Positions 51,519 to 59,385 of a DNA stretch of 64,000 nt are shown piece by piece; within the stretch, counting starts at the first letter, position 1; the number at the start of each line of letters is the position of its first letter. The notes under the pieces were generated by a model. The model saw only the letters and a list, made by a program, of their open reading frames with translations, made no database searches and was not told where the DNA came from. The position numbers and the translations under genes are program-made. Source of the stretch: Stenotrophomonas maltophilia (lineage in GTDB: Bacteria; Pseudomonadota; Gammaproteobacteria; Xanthomonadales; Xanthomonadaceae); contig DEZI01000027.1 of assembly GCA_002364755.1 (NCBI GenBank), forward strand, positions 35,930-99,929, given 5' to 3'.

Positions 51519-52502
51519 ATGCAGACACGTGAACTCGGCCGCAGTGGCCTGAAGGTTTCCGCCCTTGGCCTGGGCTGCATGGGCCTGAGCCACAGCTATG
51601 GCCCGCCGGTCGGGCACGGCCAGGGCATCGCCCTGCTGCATGCCGCCGTCGAACGCGGCGTGACCTTCTTCGATACCGCCGAGGTCTACGGCCCGTACAC
51701 CAATGAAGCACTGGTGGGCGAGGCACTGGCGGCGTACCGCGACAAGCTGGTGATCGCCACCAAGTTCGGCTTCAAGGACGCCCGCACCGATACCGGCCTG
51801 GACAGCCGCCCGGAAAACATCCGCGCGGTGGCCGAGGCCAGCCTCAGGCGCCTGCGCACCGACCACATCGATCTGTTCTACCAGCACCGCGTGGACCCGA
51901 ACGTGCCGATCGAGGACGTGGCCGGCACCGTGCGCGACCTGATCGCCGAAGGCAAGGTCGGCCACTTCGGCCTGTCCGAGGCCAGCGCTGCGACGGTGCG
52001 TCGCGCGCATGCGGTGCAGCCGGTGGCCGCAGTGCAGAGCGAGTACTCGCTGTGGTGGCGCGAGCCGGAGCGCGAACTGCTGCCGACCCTGCAGGAACTG
52101 GGCATCGGCTTCGTGCCGTTCAGTCCGCTCGGCCGTGGCTTCCTGACCGGCACCATCACCGCTGATACGACCTTCAGCGACAACGATTTCCGTAACAGCG
52201 TGCCGCGTTTCGAGGTGGAGGCCCGCCGCGCCAATCAGGCGCTGGTGGATCGCATCGGCACGATTGCCGCGGCCCGTGGCGCGACCCCGGCGCAGGTGGC
52301 CCTGGCCTGGCTGCTGGCGCAGGCACCGTGGATCGTGCCGATTCCGGGCACCACCAAGGTCCATCGCCTGGAAGAAAACCTGGCCGCGATCGAGCTGGTG
52401 CTGTCCACGGACGAGCTGCAGCGCATCGCCCAGGTGCTGGAAGAAGTGTCGATCGTCGGCGAGCGCTACAACGCGCAGCGCGCGGCGCAGGCCAAGGGCT
52501 GA
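51519..52502 (+). CDS. Aldo/keto reductase
   Basis: A 327-aa (alpha/beta)8 NADPH oxidoreductase. Catalytic residues are visible: Asp and Tyr in FFDTAEVYGPY, Lys in VIATKFGF and His in LFYQHRVDP. The C-terminal cofactor motif is IPGTTKVHRLEEN. It is close to the AKR11/AKR13 groups that act on aldehydes or xenobiotics. GGAG is 7 nt before the ATG at 51519, better than the ATG at 51513. A LysR gene converges on it. Confidence 0.92.
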   Translation: MQTRELGRSGLKVSALGLGCMGLSHSYGPPVGHGQGIALLHAAVERGVTFFDTAEVYGPYTNEALVGEALAAYRDKLVIATKFGFKDARTDTGLDSRPENIRAVAEASLRRLRTDHIDLFYQHRVDPNVPIEDVAGTVRDLIAEGKVGHFGLSEASAATVRRAHAVQPVAAVQSEYSLWWREPERELLPTLQELGIGFVPFSPLGRGFLTGTITADTTFSDNDFRNSVPRFEVEARRANQALVDRIGTIAAARGATPAQVALAWLLAQAPWIVPIPGTTKVHRLEENLAAIELVLSTDELQRIAQVLEEVSIVGERYNAQRAAQAKG

Positions 52503-52512
52503 TCTGATCTTT

Positions 52513-52578
52513 GGTGGGTGCGGGCCGGTGGTGGTGGGTGCGGACCGGTGGTGGTGGGTGCGGACCGTTGGTCCGCAC
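52513..52578. repeat. 20-nt tandem repeats ending in a REP element
   Basis: GGTGGGTGCGG(G/A)CCGGTGGT is repeated with a 20-nt period from 52513 and 52533. The third unit at 52553 continues into a full palindrome, GTGGGTGCGGACCGTTGGTC then CGCAC (52554-52578). The tandem units look like slippage copies of one REP half. Confidence 0.8.
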
Positions 52579-52587
52579 TCCTGTTGT

Positions 52588-53484
52588 TCATCCCATCGGC
52601 CCGCGCAGCGCATCCAGCACCGTACGCATCGCCACGCTGACATGGCGGCGTGACGGGTAATAGGCGTAGTAGCCGTCGAAGGTCGGGCACCAGTCATCCA
52701 GCACCGACTGCAGGCGGTGCTGTTCCAGCAGCGCCAGCACCTGGTCTTCGGGCAGCCAGGCCAGGCCGCTGCCGGCCAGTGCGGCCTCGCGGGTCATGCC
52801 CATGGTGTTGAAGGTCCACTGGCCGCTGACGCGCACGCTTAGTTCATGGCCATCCTGGCCGAAGTCCCACGGCATCAGCCCGCCGTGGGTGGGCAGGCGC
52901 AGAGTGATGCAGTTGTGCGCGGCCAGCTCCTGTGGGTGCTGCGGCACGGTGTGCTGGCGGAAGTAGCTGGGTGCACCGACCACGCGCATGCGCAGCGGCG
53001 GGCTGATCGGCACCGCCACCATGTCGCGGGCGAGGCGTTCGCCGAGGCGGATGCCGATGTCATAGCGTTCGGCGACGATGTCGGCCAGCGCGTAGTCGGC
53101 GGTCAGTTCAACGTTCAGATCGGGGTACTGCCGCAGCAGCGGCGCCAGCCGTGGCCAGGCCAGGTATTCGGCGGCGTGGCCGGTGGCGTTGATGCGGATG
53201 GTGCCGGCGGGGCGTTCGCGATATTCGGCCAGCGCGGCCAGTTCGTTCTCGATCTCAGCCATGCGCGGGGCGAGGGTATCGAGCAGGCGGGCGCCGGCTT
53301 CGGTGGTGGACACGCTGCGTGTAGTGCGGGTGAGCAGGCGCACGCCGAGGCGTTCTTCCAGGCCGCGCATGGCGTGGCTGAGGGCGGACTGGGAGACGCC
53401 GAGCTGGGCGGCGGCCTTGGTGAAGCTGCCCTGGCGGGCAACGTGGACGAAGGCCTGCAGGTCGTTGAGGTTTTCGCGGGGCAT
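52588..53484 (-). CDS. LysR-type transcriptional regulator
   Basis: A 298-aa LTTR of the CrgA group. HTH region LQAFVHVARQGSFTKAAAQL and SQSALSHAMRGLEERLGVR, then a ligand domain starting IRINATGHAAEYL. The C-terminal GYYAYYPSRRHVSVAMR is typical. It converges with the aldo/keto reductase, a frequent partner of this LysR group, though the target promoter is not obvious. Confidence 0.9.
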   Translation of the reverse strand: MPRENLNDLQAFVHVARQGSFTKAAAQLGVSQSALSHAMRGLEERLGVRLLTRTTRSVSTTEAGARLLDTLAPRMAEIENELAALAEYRERPAGTIRINATGHAAEYLAWPRLAPLLRQYPDLNVELTADYALADIVAERYDIGIRLGERLARDMVAVPISPPLRMRVVGAPSYFRQHTVPQHPQELAAHNCITLRLPTHGGLMPWDFGQDGHELSVRVSGQWTFNTMGMTREAALAGSGLAWLPEDQVLALLEQHRLQSVLDDWCPTFDGYYAYYPSRRHVSVAMRTVLDALRGPMG

Positions 53485-53567
53485 GAGGGGATGATACGGC
53501 CGGGCTGCGCCCGGCACCTGCCGAAGCAACGTCAACGTCAACGTCAAATGCGTGCATTCCGTGGGAT

Positions 53568-53681
53568 GGCGGGATGGGCCCGGTTGAGGGGGACGCTGCA
53601 AGTACGTCCCTGTAAGCTCGGTCGCCGCATCCATGCGGCTCACGCCCCCTCAACCGGACCCACCCGCCTTCGACAGTTTCC
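53568..53681 (-). repeat. Structured-core repeat, copy 1
   Basis: Sense strand is minus. The leader GGAAACTGTC (53681-53672) is followed by a stem arm at 53668-53645, a 52-nt core at 53644-53593 (begins CGTGAGCCGCATGGATGCGG) and the matching arm at 53592-53568. The inner 18 bp pair with a single G-U wobble; one bulged base sits before the outer six pairs. The core differs from copy 2 at one position, while the inner arm sequence is quite different. Confidence 0.75.
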
Positions 53682-53711
53682 CGCGAGCTGTCAGAACGGC
53701 AACCTGCTGTG

Positions 53712-53736
53712 GTGGGTGCCGACCGTTGGTCGGCAC
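53712..53736 (+). repeat. REP element of the RAYT type
   Basis: GTGGGTGCCGACCGTTGGTC then GGCAC, the same palindrome that brackets the RAYT gene at 57.9 kb. Confidence 0.85.
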
Positions 53737-53809
53737 TGGGTCGGACGTGTGGGATGTCGATTTATGCGTCTGTGGTTCGTCGAATGAGTGACTTCAACAG
53801 GAGCTGCAC

Positions 53810-54022
53810 ATGAGCACTGACACCAAGCCGAAAGGCCCGGTTTCGTATTTCCCCTCCGTCGAGAAGACCTACGGCCAGCCGGTGGCGCACTGGCTGGGCC
53901 TGCTGGCGAAGAAGCCGGGCCTGAAACACATGGAACTGGTCAGCTACCTGAAGGCCGAGCACGGCCTGGGCCACGGCCACGCCAATGCCCTGGTCGCCCA
54001 CCACCTAAACGCCCAGCGATGA
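53810..54022 (+). CDS. DUF4287 domain protein
   Basis: A 70-aa protein matching the DUF4287 pattern: GPVSYFPSVEKTYGQPVAHW and HMELVSYLKAEHGLGHGHA with NALVAHHL. AGGAG lies 6 nt before the ATG. Small, soluble and often linked with DNA-binding or stress genes, but no function is established. It stands alone between two structured-repeat copies. Confidence 0.85.
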   Translation: MSTDTKPKGPVSYFPSVEKTYGQPVAHWLGLLAKKPGLKHMELVSYLKAEHGLGHGHANALVAHHLNAQR

Positions 54023-54097
54023 CCCACAGCTTCAACGAGCGCAGCGATCGGCTTCTGCTTTTGCTCTTCTTTTCCTCTTACGTGGCTGGACGCACCC

Positions 54098-54214
54098 GGA
54101 AAGTGTCCGGGGCAGGGCGGGTGGGTTGTGCAGGGGCGTGAGCCGCATGGATGCGGCGACCGAGCTTACATGGACGTACTTGCAGCGTCCCCTGCACAAC
54201 CCACCCGCCCTGCC
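54098..54214 (+). repeat. Structured-core repeat, copy 2
   Basis: Leader GGAAAGTGTC (54098-54107), left arm 54111-54136, 52-nt core 54137-54188, right arm 54189-54214. The arms are a perfect 26-bp inverted repeat (right arm begins CCCCTGCACAACCCACCC). Inside the core, GCCGCAT/ATGCGGC and GTGAGC/GCTTAC can pair further. The whole could fold as a nested hairpin in RNA or single-stranded DNA. Confidence 0.8.
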
Positions 54215-54227
54215 AAGCGCGGCTTCG

Positions 54228-54250
54228 CAGTCGAGCGAGCTCGACTCTAC
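54228..54250 (-). repeat. SMAG/REP element (GAGTCGAG type, inverted)
   Basis: CAGTCGAGCGAGCTCGACTC then TAC; read on the minus strand it starts GTAGAGTCGAGCTCG. Confidence 0.8.
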
Positions 54251-54363
54251 CGACCATACGCCCGGCCACGAGGGGCTGCGCCGTTCGCTGACTGAACGAT
54301 TTCATCTGCAACTGTCATCGGGATCGTGTCTAATACCGCTCCCCACCTGCGGTCCCCACCCGA

Positions 54364-55071
54364 ATGTCCCTCCAATCCCATGGCCCGGCGCCGTGCGACG
54401 ACGCTGACGGCCACCTCGTGACCGCCGGTCCGCTGACCCCGCCCCCGGACAGTGCCGGCACCCCCGCCGACCAAAAAGCGCTGCGCCACTCGGTCGCCGA
54501 GGACGTGCAGGGCATGGTCCTGGCCACGCTGGTGGCCTCGCTGGGCCTGGCCATCTTCGCCAAGGGCGGGCTGATGATCGGTGGCATGGCCGGCGCGGCC
54601 TTCCTGCTGCACTACGCCATGGGCTGGAACTTCGGCCTGGTGTTCGTGCTGGTCAACCTGCCGTTCTACTGGGTGGCCGTGCGCCGCATGGGCTGGGAGT
54701 TCACCCTCAAGACCTTCGCGGCGGTCACCGCCTGCGGCGTGCTCACCGACATCCTGCCGCGCTGGGCCGACTTCTCGCACATCGCGCCGCTGTACTCGGC
54801 GCTGGTCGGCGGCGCGCTGGCCGGCCTGGGCATCCTGTTCTTCATCCGCCACCGCGCCAGCCTCGGTGGCATCGGCATCCTGGCGGTGTACCTGCAGCGC
54901 ACCCGCGGTTGGAGCGCCGGCAAGGTGCAGATGTCCTTCGATGCCTGCCTGATGGTGGCCGCGTTCTTCGTACTGTCGCCGTCGAAGGTGATGTACTCGG
55001 CCATCGGCGCGGTAGTGCTCAGCCTGGTGCTGATGTTCAACCACCGCCCTGGGCGTTACATGGGTGTGTAA
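54364..55071 (+). CDS. YitT family membrane protein
   Basis: A 235-aa protein of the YitT (DUF161) family with about five to six membrane helices (MVLATLVASLGLAIFAKGGL, MAGAAFLLHYAMGWNFGLVF). A 45-residue cytoplasmic N-terminus precedes the first helix; later ATGs are possible but no better. Signature ARXLGGIGIL-like segment is ASLGGIGILAVYLQ. Transport substrate unknown. Confidence 0.78.
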   Translation: MSLQSHGPAPCDDADGHLVTAGPLTPPPDSAGTPADQKALRHSVAEDVQGMVLATLVASLGLAIFAKGGLMIGGMAGAAFLLHYAMGWNFGLVFVLVNLPFYWVAVRRMGWEFTLKTFAAVTACGVLTDILPRWADFSHIAPLYSALVGGALAGLGILFFIRHRASLGGIGILAVYLQRTRGWSAGKVQMSFDACLMVAAFFVLSPSKVMYSAIGAVVLSLVLMFNHRPGRYMGV

Positions 55072-55088
55072 CCGCACACACCGCGTTG

Positions 55089-55110
55089 GCCGGGCATGGC
55101 CCGGCGCTAC
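55089..55110 (-). repeat. REP element (CGCCGGGC type, inverted)
   Basis: GCCGGGCATGGCCCGGCGCT then AC, between the converging YitT and tag genes. Confidence 0.8.
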
Positions 55111-55131
55111 CGGACCCACCGCGGATGTGCG

Positions 55132-55677
55132 TCAGCGGCCCGTCGCCTGCACCCACGGCGGGGCCAGCTTCAACAGCTGCGCATGCACCGGGCAATCCTC
55201 GGCGTGCGCGCCGGGCAGGTAGCCCAGGCTCATCAGGAACTCGCCGGTGATCTCGCCGCCGGTGAAGCGGAATGTCTTCTTGAACAGCTTCACCCAGTCG
55301 GCCTTGCTGCGCGGGTGGTGCGCGTCCAGCCACGCGGCGAAGCTGCCATGGCTGGCCCGCAGCTGCTGGATCACCTGTGCGTTGTGGATCGCGGCCAGCA
55401 CCTTCAGCCGGTTGCGGATGATGCCGGTGTCGGACAGCAGGCGCTCGATGTCCTGTTCGGCATAGGCCGCCACGCGGTCCACGTCGAAGCCATCGTAGGC
55501 CGCGCGGAAGCCCTCGCGCTTCCTCAGGATGGTTTCCCAGCTCAGCCCGGCCTGGTTGATTTCCAGCACCAGCCGCTCGAACAGCTCGCGCTCGTCGCGC
55601 TGCGGGAAGCCGTATTCATTGGCGTGGTAGAACTCATGCACCGGGTGGCCCGGGGCGATGCGGCAGTATCCTGACAA
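55132..55677 (-). CDS. tag: DNA-3-methyladenine glycosylase I family protein
   Basis: A 181-aa base-excision repair glycosylase of the Tag type. YCRIAPGHPVHEFYHANEYG at the N-terminus, the core INQAGLSWETILRKREGFR, and zinc-type His/Cys near the end (HAEDCPVHA). No ATG precedes the family N-terminus. TTG at 55677 has a very good AGGAG 6 nt upstream, so a TTG start is assigned. It diverges from yqgE. Confidence 0.88.
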   Translation of the reverse strand: MSGYCRIAPGHPVHEFYHANEYGFPQRDERELFERLVLEINQAGLSWETILRKREGFRAAYDGFDVDRVAAYAEQDIERLLSDTGIIRNRLKVLAAIHNAQVIQQLRASHGSFAAWLDAHHPRSKADWVKLFKKTFRFTGGEITGEFLMSLGYLPGAHAEDCPVHAQLLKLAPPWVQATGR

Positions 55678-55755
55678 GGTGTTCTCCTGGCGGGCGGGCG
55701 TCCCATTATGCGCGGCGTGCAGGCACCGGAGGCGCCCACCGGCTAGAATGGCGCC

Positions 55756-56322
55756 ATGTCTGGAACGCCTACCTCCCTTGCCGATCACCTGCTCGTCGCG
55801 CTGCCGTCGCTGATCGACGCGACCTTTGCCCGCAGCGTCGCGCTGATCTGCCAGCACGACGAGAACGGGGCCATGGGCGTGCTGGTCAACCAGCCTTCCG
55901 AATACACGCTGGGCGAGGTGCTTTCGCAGATGGACATCACCACCGGTGATGGTGAACTGCAGGCGCGCGTGGTCCTCAACGGCGGTCCGGTGCATCCCGA
56001 GCGCGGTTTCGTCATCCACGACGATGCGCGCGACTGGGATTCCAGCCTGCGCGTGAGCGACGGGCTGTACCTGACCACCTCGCGCGACATCCTCGAGGCA
56101 ATGGCCCGCGGTGAAGGCCCGGCCAATGCCGTGGTCACCCTGGGCTGTGCCGGCTGGGGGGCAGGGCAGCTGGAAAGCGAACTGGCCGAGAACAGCTGGC
56201 TGACCGTGCCGGCCGATGCCGAGCTGGTGTTCCAGCTGCCGCTGGAGCAGCGCTGGCAGGGCGCGGCGTCGCGCATCGGCGTGGACCTGTTCCGGCTGAC
56301 CGATTACAGCGGCCATGTCTGA
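55756..56322 (+). CDS. yqgE: YqgE/AlgH family protein
   Basis: A 188-aa protein of the UPF0301 (YqgE/AlgH) family: LVALPSLIDATFARSVALIC, GAMGVLVNQP, LNGGPVHPERGFVIH and LGCAGWGAGQLESELAEN. Function is unresolved. It overlaps ruvX by 8 nt; the yqgE-ruvX pair is conserved across Gammaproteobacteria. Confidence 0.93.
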   Translation: MSGTPTSLADHLLVALPSLIDATFARSVALICQHDENGAMGVLVNQPSEYTLGEVLSQMDITTGDGELQARVVLNGGPVHPERGFVIHDDARDWDSSLRVSDGLYLTTSRDILEAMARGEGPANAVVTLGCAGWGAGQLESELAENSWLTVPADAELVFQLPLEQRWQGAASRIGVDLFRLTDYSGHV

Positions 56323-56809
56323 GCCGTCCGCGCCCACCCCGGTCCCTGCCGCCCCGGCGATCCGCCGCGATGGCACTGTGCTGGGATTCGACGTGGGCTC
56401 GCGCCGTATCGGCGTGGCCATCGGCAGTGCCTTCGCTGCGCATGCGCGCGCGGTGGCCGTGGTCGATGTGCACGGCAACGGTCCGGACTGGACCGCGATC
56501 GAGCGCCTGTTGAAGGAATGGAAGCCCGACGGTCTGGTAGTGGGCGATCCGCTCACCCTGGATGGCCAGGACCAGCCCAACCGCAAGCGCGCGCAGGGCT
56601 TCGCCCGCCAGCTGCGGGAACGCTTCAAGCTGCCGGTGGCGATGATCGACGAGCGTTCCAGCTCGGTCGAGGCTGCCCGCCGCTTCGCCGTCGAGCGCGC
56701 CGAAGGGCGCAAGCGCCGCCGTGATGCGGCCGCTCTCGACGCCGTGGCCGCGGCGGTGATCATCGACCGCTGGCTGTCGTCCCCCGACGACGCCACCCCC
56801 ATTCCCTGA
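56315..56809 (+). CDS. ruvX: RuvX/YqgF Holliday-junction resolvase family protein
   Basis: A 164-aa RNase-H-fold protein. First acidic motif LGFDVGSRRIGVAIG; VVGDPLTLDG, MIDERSSSVEAARRF and DAAALDAVAAAVIIDRWL follow. The family acts in 16S rRNA 5'-end processing and as a candidate junction resolvase. Length is slightly longer than E. coli YqgF because of the N-terminal Pro/Ala-rich segment. pyrB begins 15 nt later. Confidence 0.92.
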   Translation: MSEPSAPTPVPAAPAIRRDGTVLGFDVGSRRIGVAIGSAFAAHARAVAVVDVHGNGPDWTAIERLLKEWKPDGLVVGDPLTLDGQDQPNRKRAQGFARQLRERFKLPVAMIDERSSSVEAARRFAVERAEGRKRRRDAAALDAVAAAVIIDRWLSSPDDATPIP

Positions 56810-56824
56810 CTGCCGACTCCCGCC

Positions 56825-57775
56825 ATGACTGCCCAGCAACTCGATGCTTCCGGACGCCTGCGCCACCTGCTGACCCTGGAGGGCCTGCCGCGCGGAACCC
56901 TGCTGCAGCTGCTCGACCGGGCAGGGCAGATCCGCGATGCCGCCGTCGGCCGCGTCGGCAACAAGCGCCAGGTGCTGGCCGGCTCGGCGGTGTGCACGCT
57001 GTTCTTCGAACCCTCCACCCGCACCCGCAGCTCGTTCCAGCTGGCTGCGCAGCGCCTGGGTGCGGACGTTCTGAACTTCGATGCCTCCACCTCGTCGACG
57101 CGCAAGGGCGAAACCGCCTGCGACACGCTGAAGAACCTGGAAGCGATGGGCGTGCGCGGCTTCGTGGTGCGCCACCCCGATGACGGCGCGGTTGCCGCAC
57201 TGGCCGCTGCAGCCGGCGAGGGCACCGCCCTGGTCAATGCCGGTGACGGCCGCAGCTCGCACCCGACCCAGGGCCTGCTGGACATGCTGACCCTGCGCCA
57301 GGCCAAGGGCCCGGACTTCTCCAAGCTGAAGGTCGTGATCGTCGGCGACGTGAAGCACTCGCGCGTGGCCCGCACCGACCTGCATGCCCTGCGCACGCTG
57401 GGCGTGGGCGAGATCCGCGTGTGCGGTCCGCAGTCGCTGCTGCCCGACGACGAGACCCTGAAGGGCTGCGTGGTCGGCGATGATTTCGACGCGATGCTGG
57501 AAGGCGTTGACGCGCTGATGATGCTGCGCCTGCAGCGCGAGCGCATGGAAGAGGGCCTGGTGCCGTCGCTGGAGCATTACCACGCGCAGTACGGACTGAA
57601 TGCCGAACGCTTGGCGCGGGCCGGCAAAGATGCAGCCGTGCTGCACCCGGGCCCGATCAACCGCGGCGTGGAAGTGACCGACGACGTGGCCGACGGCCCG
57701 CAGTCGTGGGTGCTGCGCCAGGTCGCCAACGGCGTGGCCGTGCGCATGGCCGTGCTGGAAACCCTGCTGGGCTGA
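56825..57775 (+). CDS. pyrB: Aspartate carbamoyltransferase catalytic subunit
   Basis: A 316-aa enzyme joining carbamoyl phosphate and aspartate in pyrimidine synthesis. Carbamoyl-phosphate loop FFEPSTRTRSSFQLAAQRLG, RHPDDG, SHPTQGLLDMLTL and LHPGPINRGVE. No pyrI follows, as expected for this class (often paired with a pyrC-like partner elsewhere). It ends the yqgE-ruvX-pyrB operon. Confidence 0.95.
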   Translation: MTAQQLDASGRLRHLLTLEGLPRGTLLQLLDRAGQIRDAAVGRVGNKRQVLAGSAVCTLFFEPSTRTRSSFQLAAQRLGADVLNFDASTSSTRKGETACDTLKNLEAMGVRGFVVRHPDDGAVAALAAAAGEGTALVNAGDGRSSHPTQGLLDMLTLRQAKGPDFSKLKVVIVGDVKHSRVARTDLHALRTLGVGEIRVCGPQSLLPDDETLKGCVVGDDFDAMLEGVDALMMLRLQRERMEEGLVPSLEHYHAQYGLNAERLARAGKDAAVLHPGPINRGVEVTDDVADGPQSWVLRQVANGVAVRMAVLETLLG

Positions 57776-57801
57776 TCGCCCGCGCTCGGTGCTGTCAGGG
57801 C

Positions 57802-57874
57802 GGGTGCCAACCGTTGCTTGGCACTGAACTGCCTGGATATCTGCCTTGGTGGGTGCCGACCGTTGGTCGGCACT
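57802..57874 (+). repeat. REPs upstream of the RAYT gene
   Basis: A degenerate copy at 57802-57825 (GGGTGCCAACCGTTGCTTGG) and an intact direct copy at 57848-57874 (GGTGGGTGCCGACCGTTGGT then CGGCACT). With the inverted copies downstream they bracket the transposase. Confidence 0.88.
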
Positions 57875-57940
57875 GCCCCTACCTGCCTTGAAGTGGTTAC
57901 CCGATAGCAAAGGACAGTTGGTGGGCACAGGCTTGTGTCC

Positions 57941-58432
57941 ATGAACCGCGCACGCCTGAGACTAGGCCGCCATTCCCATATCGGCCACGCCTACGTCCTG
58001 ACCACGGTCACCCACGGGCGTCGACGCTACTTCGATGATCCCACTGCCGCGCAGGTGGTAATGGACGTTCTCCATCGGATAGACACGGAAGGCCTGACGC
58101 AGTCGCTTGCCTACGTGGTCATGCCCGACCACATCCATTGGCTCGTAGAGCTCCGCGCATTCTCGCTGGACTACATCATGCAGCGCTTCAAATCGAGCAG
58201 TGCATTGCAGGTCAACCGAATGCTCGGCCAGTCAGGAAGATTCTGGCAATCGGGCTATCACGATCACGCAATCCGGTCTGATGAGTCGCTGTTTCGTCAT
58301 GCGATGTATGTGTTGGGCAATCCGATCAGGGCGGGATTGACCACGCAGCTTGGCGAGTATCCCCATGCGTGGTGTCGATGGGAATTGGCCGGAGATTCCC
58401 AGGTACTGAAGCACCCGGGAACGGAGAGGTAG
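57941..58432 (+). CDS. REP-associated tyrosine transposase (RAYT)
   Basis: A 163-aa Y1/HUH nuclease of the IS200-related TnpA(REP) group. The HUH histidines are His64 and His66 (MPDHIHWLVE); the catalytic Tyr is Tyr123 in MYVLGNPIRAGL, with the family N-P-x-R-A-G-L. The C-terminal PHAWCRWE replaces the usual Y-P-W-S-S. RAYTs nick and move REP single strands and are domesticated, single-copy genes. Its TAG stop is the TAG of the GTAG end of the adjoining REP. Confidence 0.92.
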   Translation: MNRARLRLGRHSHIGHAYVLTTVTHGRRRYFDDPTAAQVVMDVLHRIDTEGLTQSLAYVVMPDHIHWLVELRAFSLDYIMQRFKSSSALQVNRMLGQSGRFWQSGYHDHAIRSDESLFRHAMYVLGNPIRAGLTTQLGEYPHAWCRWELAGDSQVLKHPGTER

Positions 58433-58494
58433 TGCCGACCAACGGTCGGCACCTACCGAAGCAGGGCAGTGCCGACCAACGGTCGGCACCCACC
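58428..58494 (-). repeat. Inverted REPs downstream of the RAYT gene
   Basis: Two inverted copies, 58431-58457 (AGTGCCGACCAACGGTCGGC then ACCTACC) and 58468-58494. The orientation is opposite to the upstream pair, giving the REP-RAYT-iREP arrangement known as a REPtron. Confidence 0.9.
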
Positions 58495-58517
58495 AACAGC
58501 AGACCAGAGTCTGGCCG

Positions 58518-59315
58518 TCAGCGCTTCTGCGCGAACAGCCATGCCCACATCGCCGGGTCGGCGTAGGTCGCGTCCCAGGCGTTGTGGTTGCCGTCGGGGT
58601 ATTCGGTATAGCGCACGTCGCCCGCACCGGCGGCCTGGAAAGCTGCGTACAGGCGGCGGTCATCGGCCGGGGGCACCACGTCGTCCTGTGCGCCGTGGAA
58701 GATCCAGATCGGCGTCTGCCGCAGGCGCTGCGCGATCGCCGCGTAGGGATCAGCTTCGTGCGCCACCGGTTCGACGAACAGGGTCGGGCGCACCGCGCGC
58801 GGGGCCAGCACCGCGCCGCATACCGGCACGATCGCCGCAAAGCGCTGCGGTTCGTCCAGGGCGATGTTCCAGCTGCCGTAGCCGCCCATCGACATGCCGG
58901 TCAGATACTGCCTGGCGGGGTCGGCACCGAACTCGGCAATCGTGGCATCCAGCGCGGCTACGGCCACACGGTTGTTGTGTCCGCTCCATTCCTCGTCGCC
59001 GGGCACCTGTGGGAACACTGCCAGCGCCGGGAAGTCGGTCGCATGTTCGCGCAGGTACGGGCCCAGTCCGGCATGGGTCTGCTTGACGCCATCGCGACCG
59101 CGCTCACCCGAGCCGTGCAGGAACAGCACCACCGGCAGCGAGCCGGGCGTGCGTGCTGCCACCGCCGGAATGAAGACCTGGTAGTAGGCGGTCTGCCCGT
59201 CCGCCTTCACCGCACGTGATTCGAAACGGCCACGCGCGCTGTCGGGCGTGCTGGCGCAGGCGGCCAGCATCAGCAGGGACAGCAGCGGCAGCCAGCGCAG
59301 CAACGGACGGACCAT
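58518..59315 (-). CDS. Lipoprotein esterase (alpha/beta hydrolase)
   Basis: A 265-aa lipoprotein with lipobox LAAC. Esterase/PHB-depolymerase-like fold: oxyanion region VVLFLHGSGERG, nucleophile elbow YLTGMSMGGYGSW, Asp in GAQDDVVPPAD and His in DGNHNAWD. It is similar to LpqC-type or phospholipase/carboxylesterase proteins that act on ester substrates outside the inner membrane. Substrate unknown. Confidence 0.85.
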   Translation of the reverse strand: MVRPLLRWLPLLSLLMLAACASTPDSARGRFESRAVKADGQTAYYQVFIPAVAARTPGSLPVVLFLHGSGERGRDGVKQTHAGLGPYLREHATDFPALAVFPQVPGDEEWSGHNNRVAVAALDATIAEFGADPARQYLTGMSMGGYGSWNIALDEPQRFAAIVPVCGAVLAPRAVRPTLFVEPVAHEADPYAAIAQRLRQTPIWIFHGAQDDVVPPADDRRLYAAFQAAGAGDVRYTEYPDGNHNAWDATYADPAMWAWLFAQKR

Positions 59316-59385
59316 GACGTTTCCTCAAGGGTTGGAAGCGTTTTCATGGTAGTGCGTCGGCGCGCGCCGGGCATCGTGCAGCGCG

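Larger units (their letters stand above)
53485..53809. other. Intergenic stretch with structured repeat copy 1 and a REP
   Basis: The gap holds a 6-nt tandem (ACGTCA units near 53530), copy 1 of the structured-core repeat on the minus strand (53568-53681), and a GTGGGTGCCGACC-type REP at 53712-53736. No gene is seen. Confidence 0.7.
54023..54363. other. Intergenic stretch with structured repeat copy 2 and a REP
   Basis: A T-rich run (54057-54080) after the DUF4287 stop, copy 2 of the structured-core repeat (54098-54214) and an inverted GAGTCGAG-type REP at 54228-54250. The rest is the upstream region of the YitT gene without a clear promoter. Confidence 0.7.

Noticed and set aside
53568..54214. 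Integron attC sites
   Set aside because: Structured hairpins bounding a small gene suggested cassette sites, but there is no attC core (GTTRRRY), the copies are in opposite orientation and no integron integrase is present.
54126..54407. ORF beginning in structured repeat copy 2 (CRGVSRMDAATEL)
   Set aside because: The N-terminus is the repeat itself translated; the same peptide appears wherever the repeat occurs.
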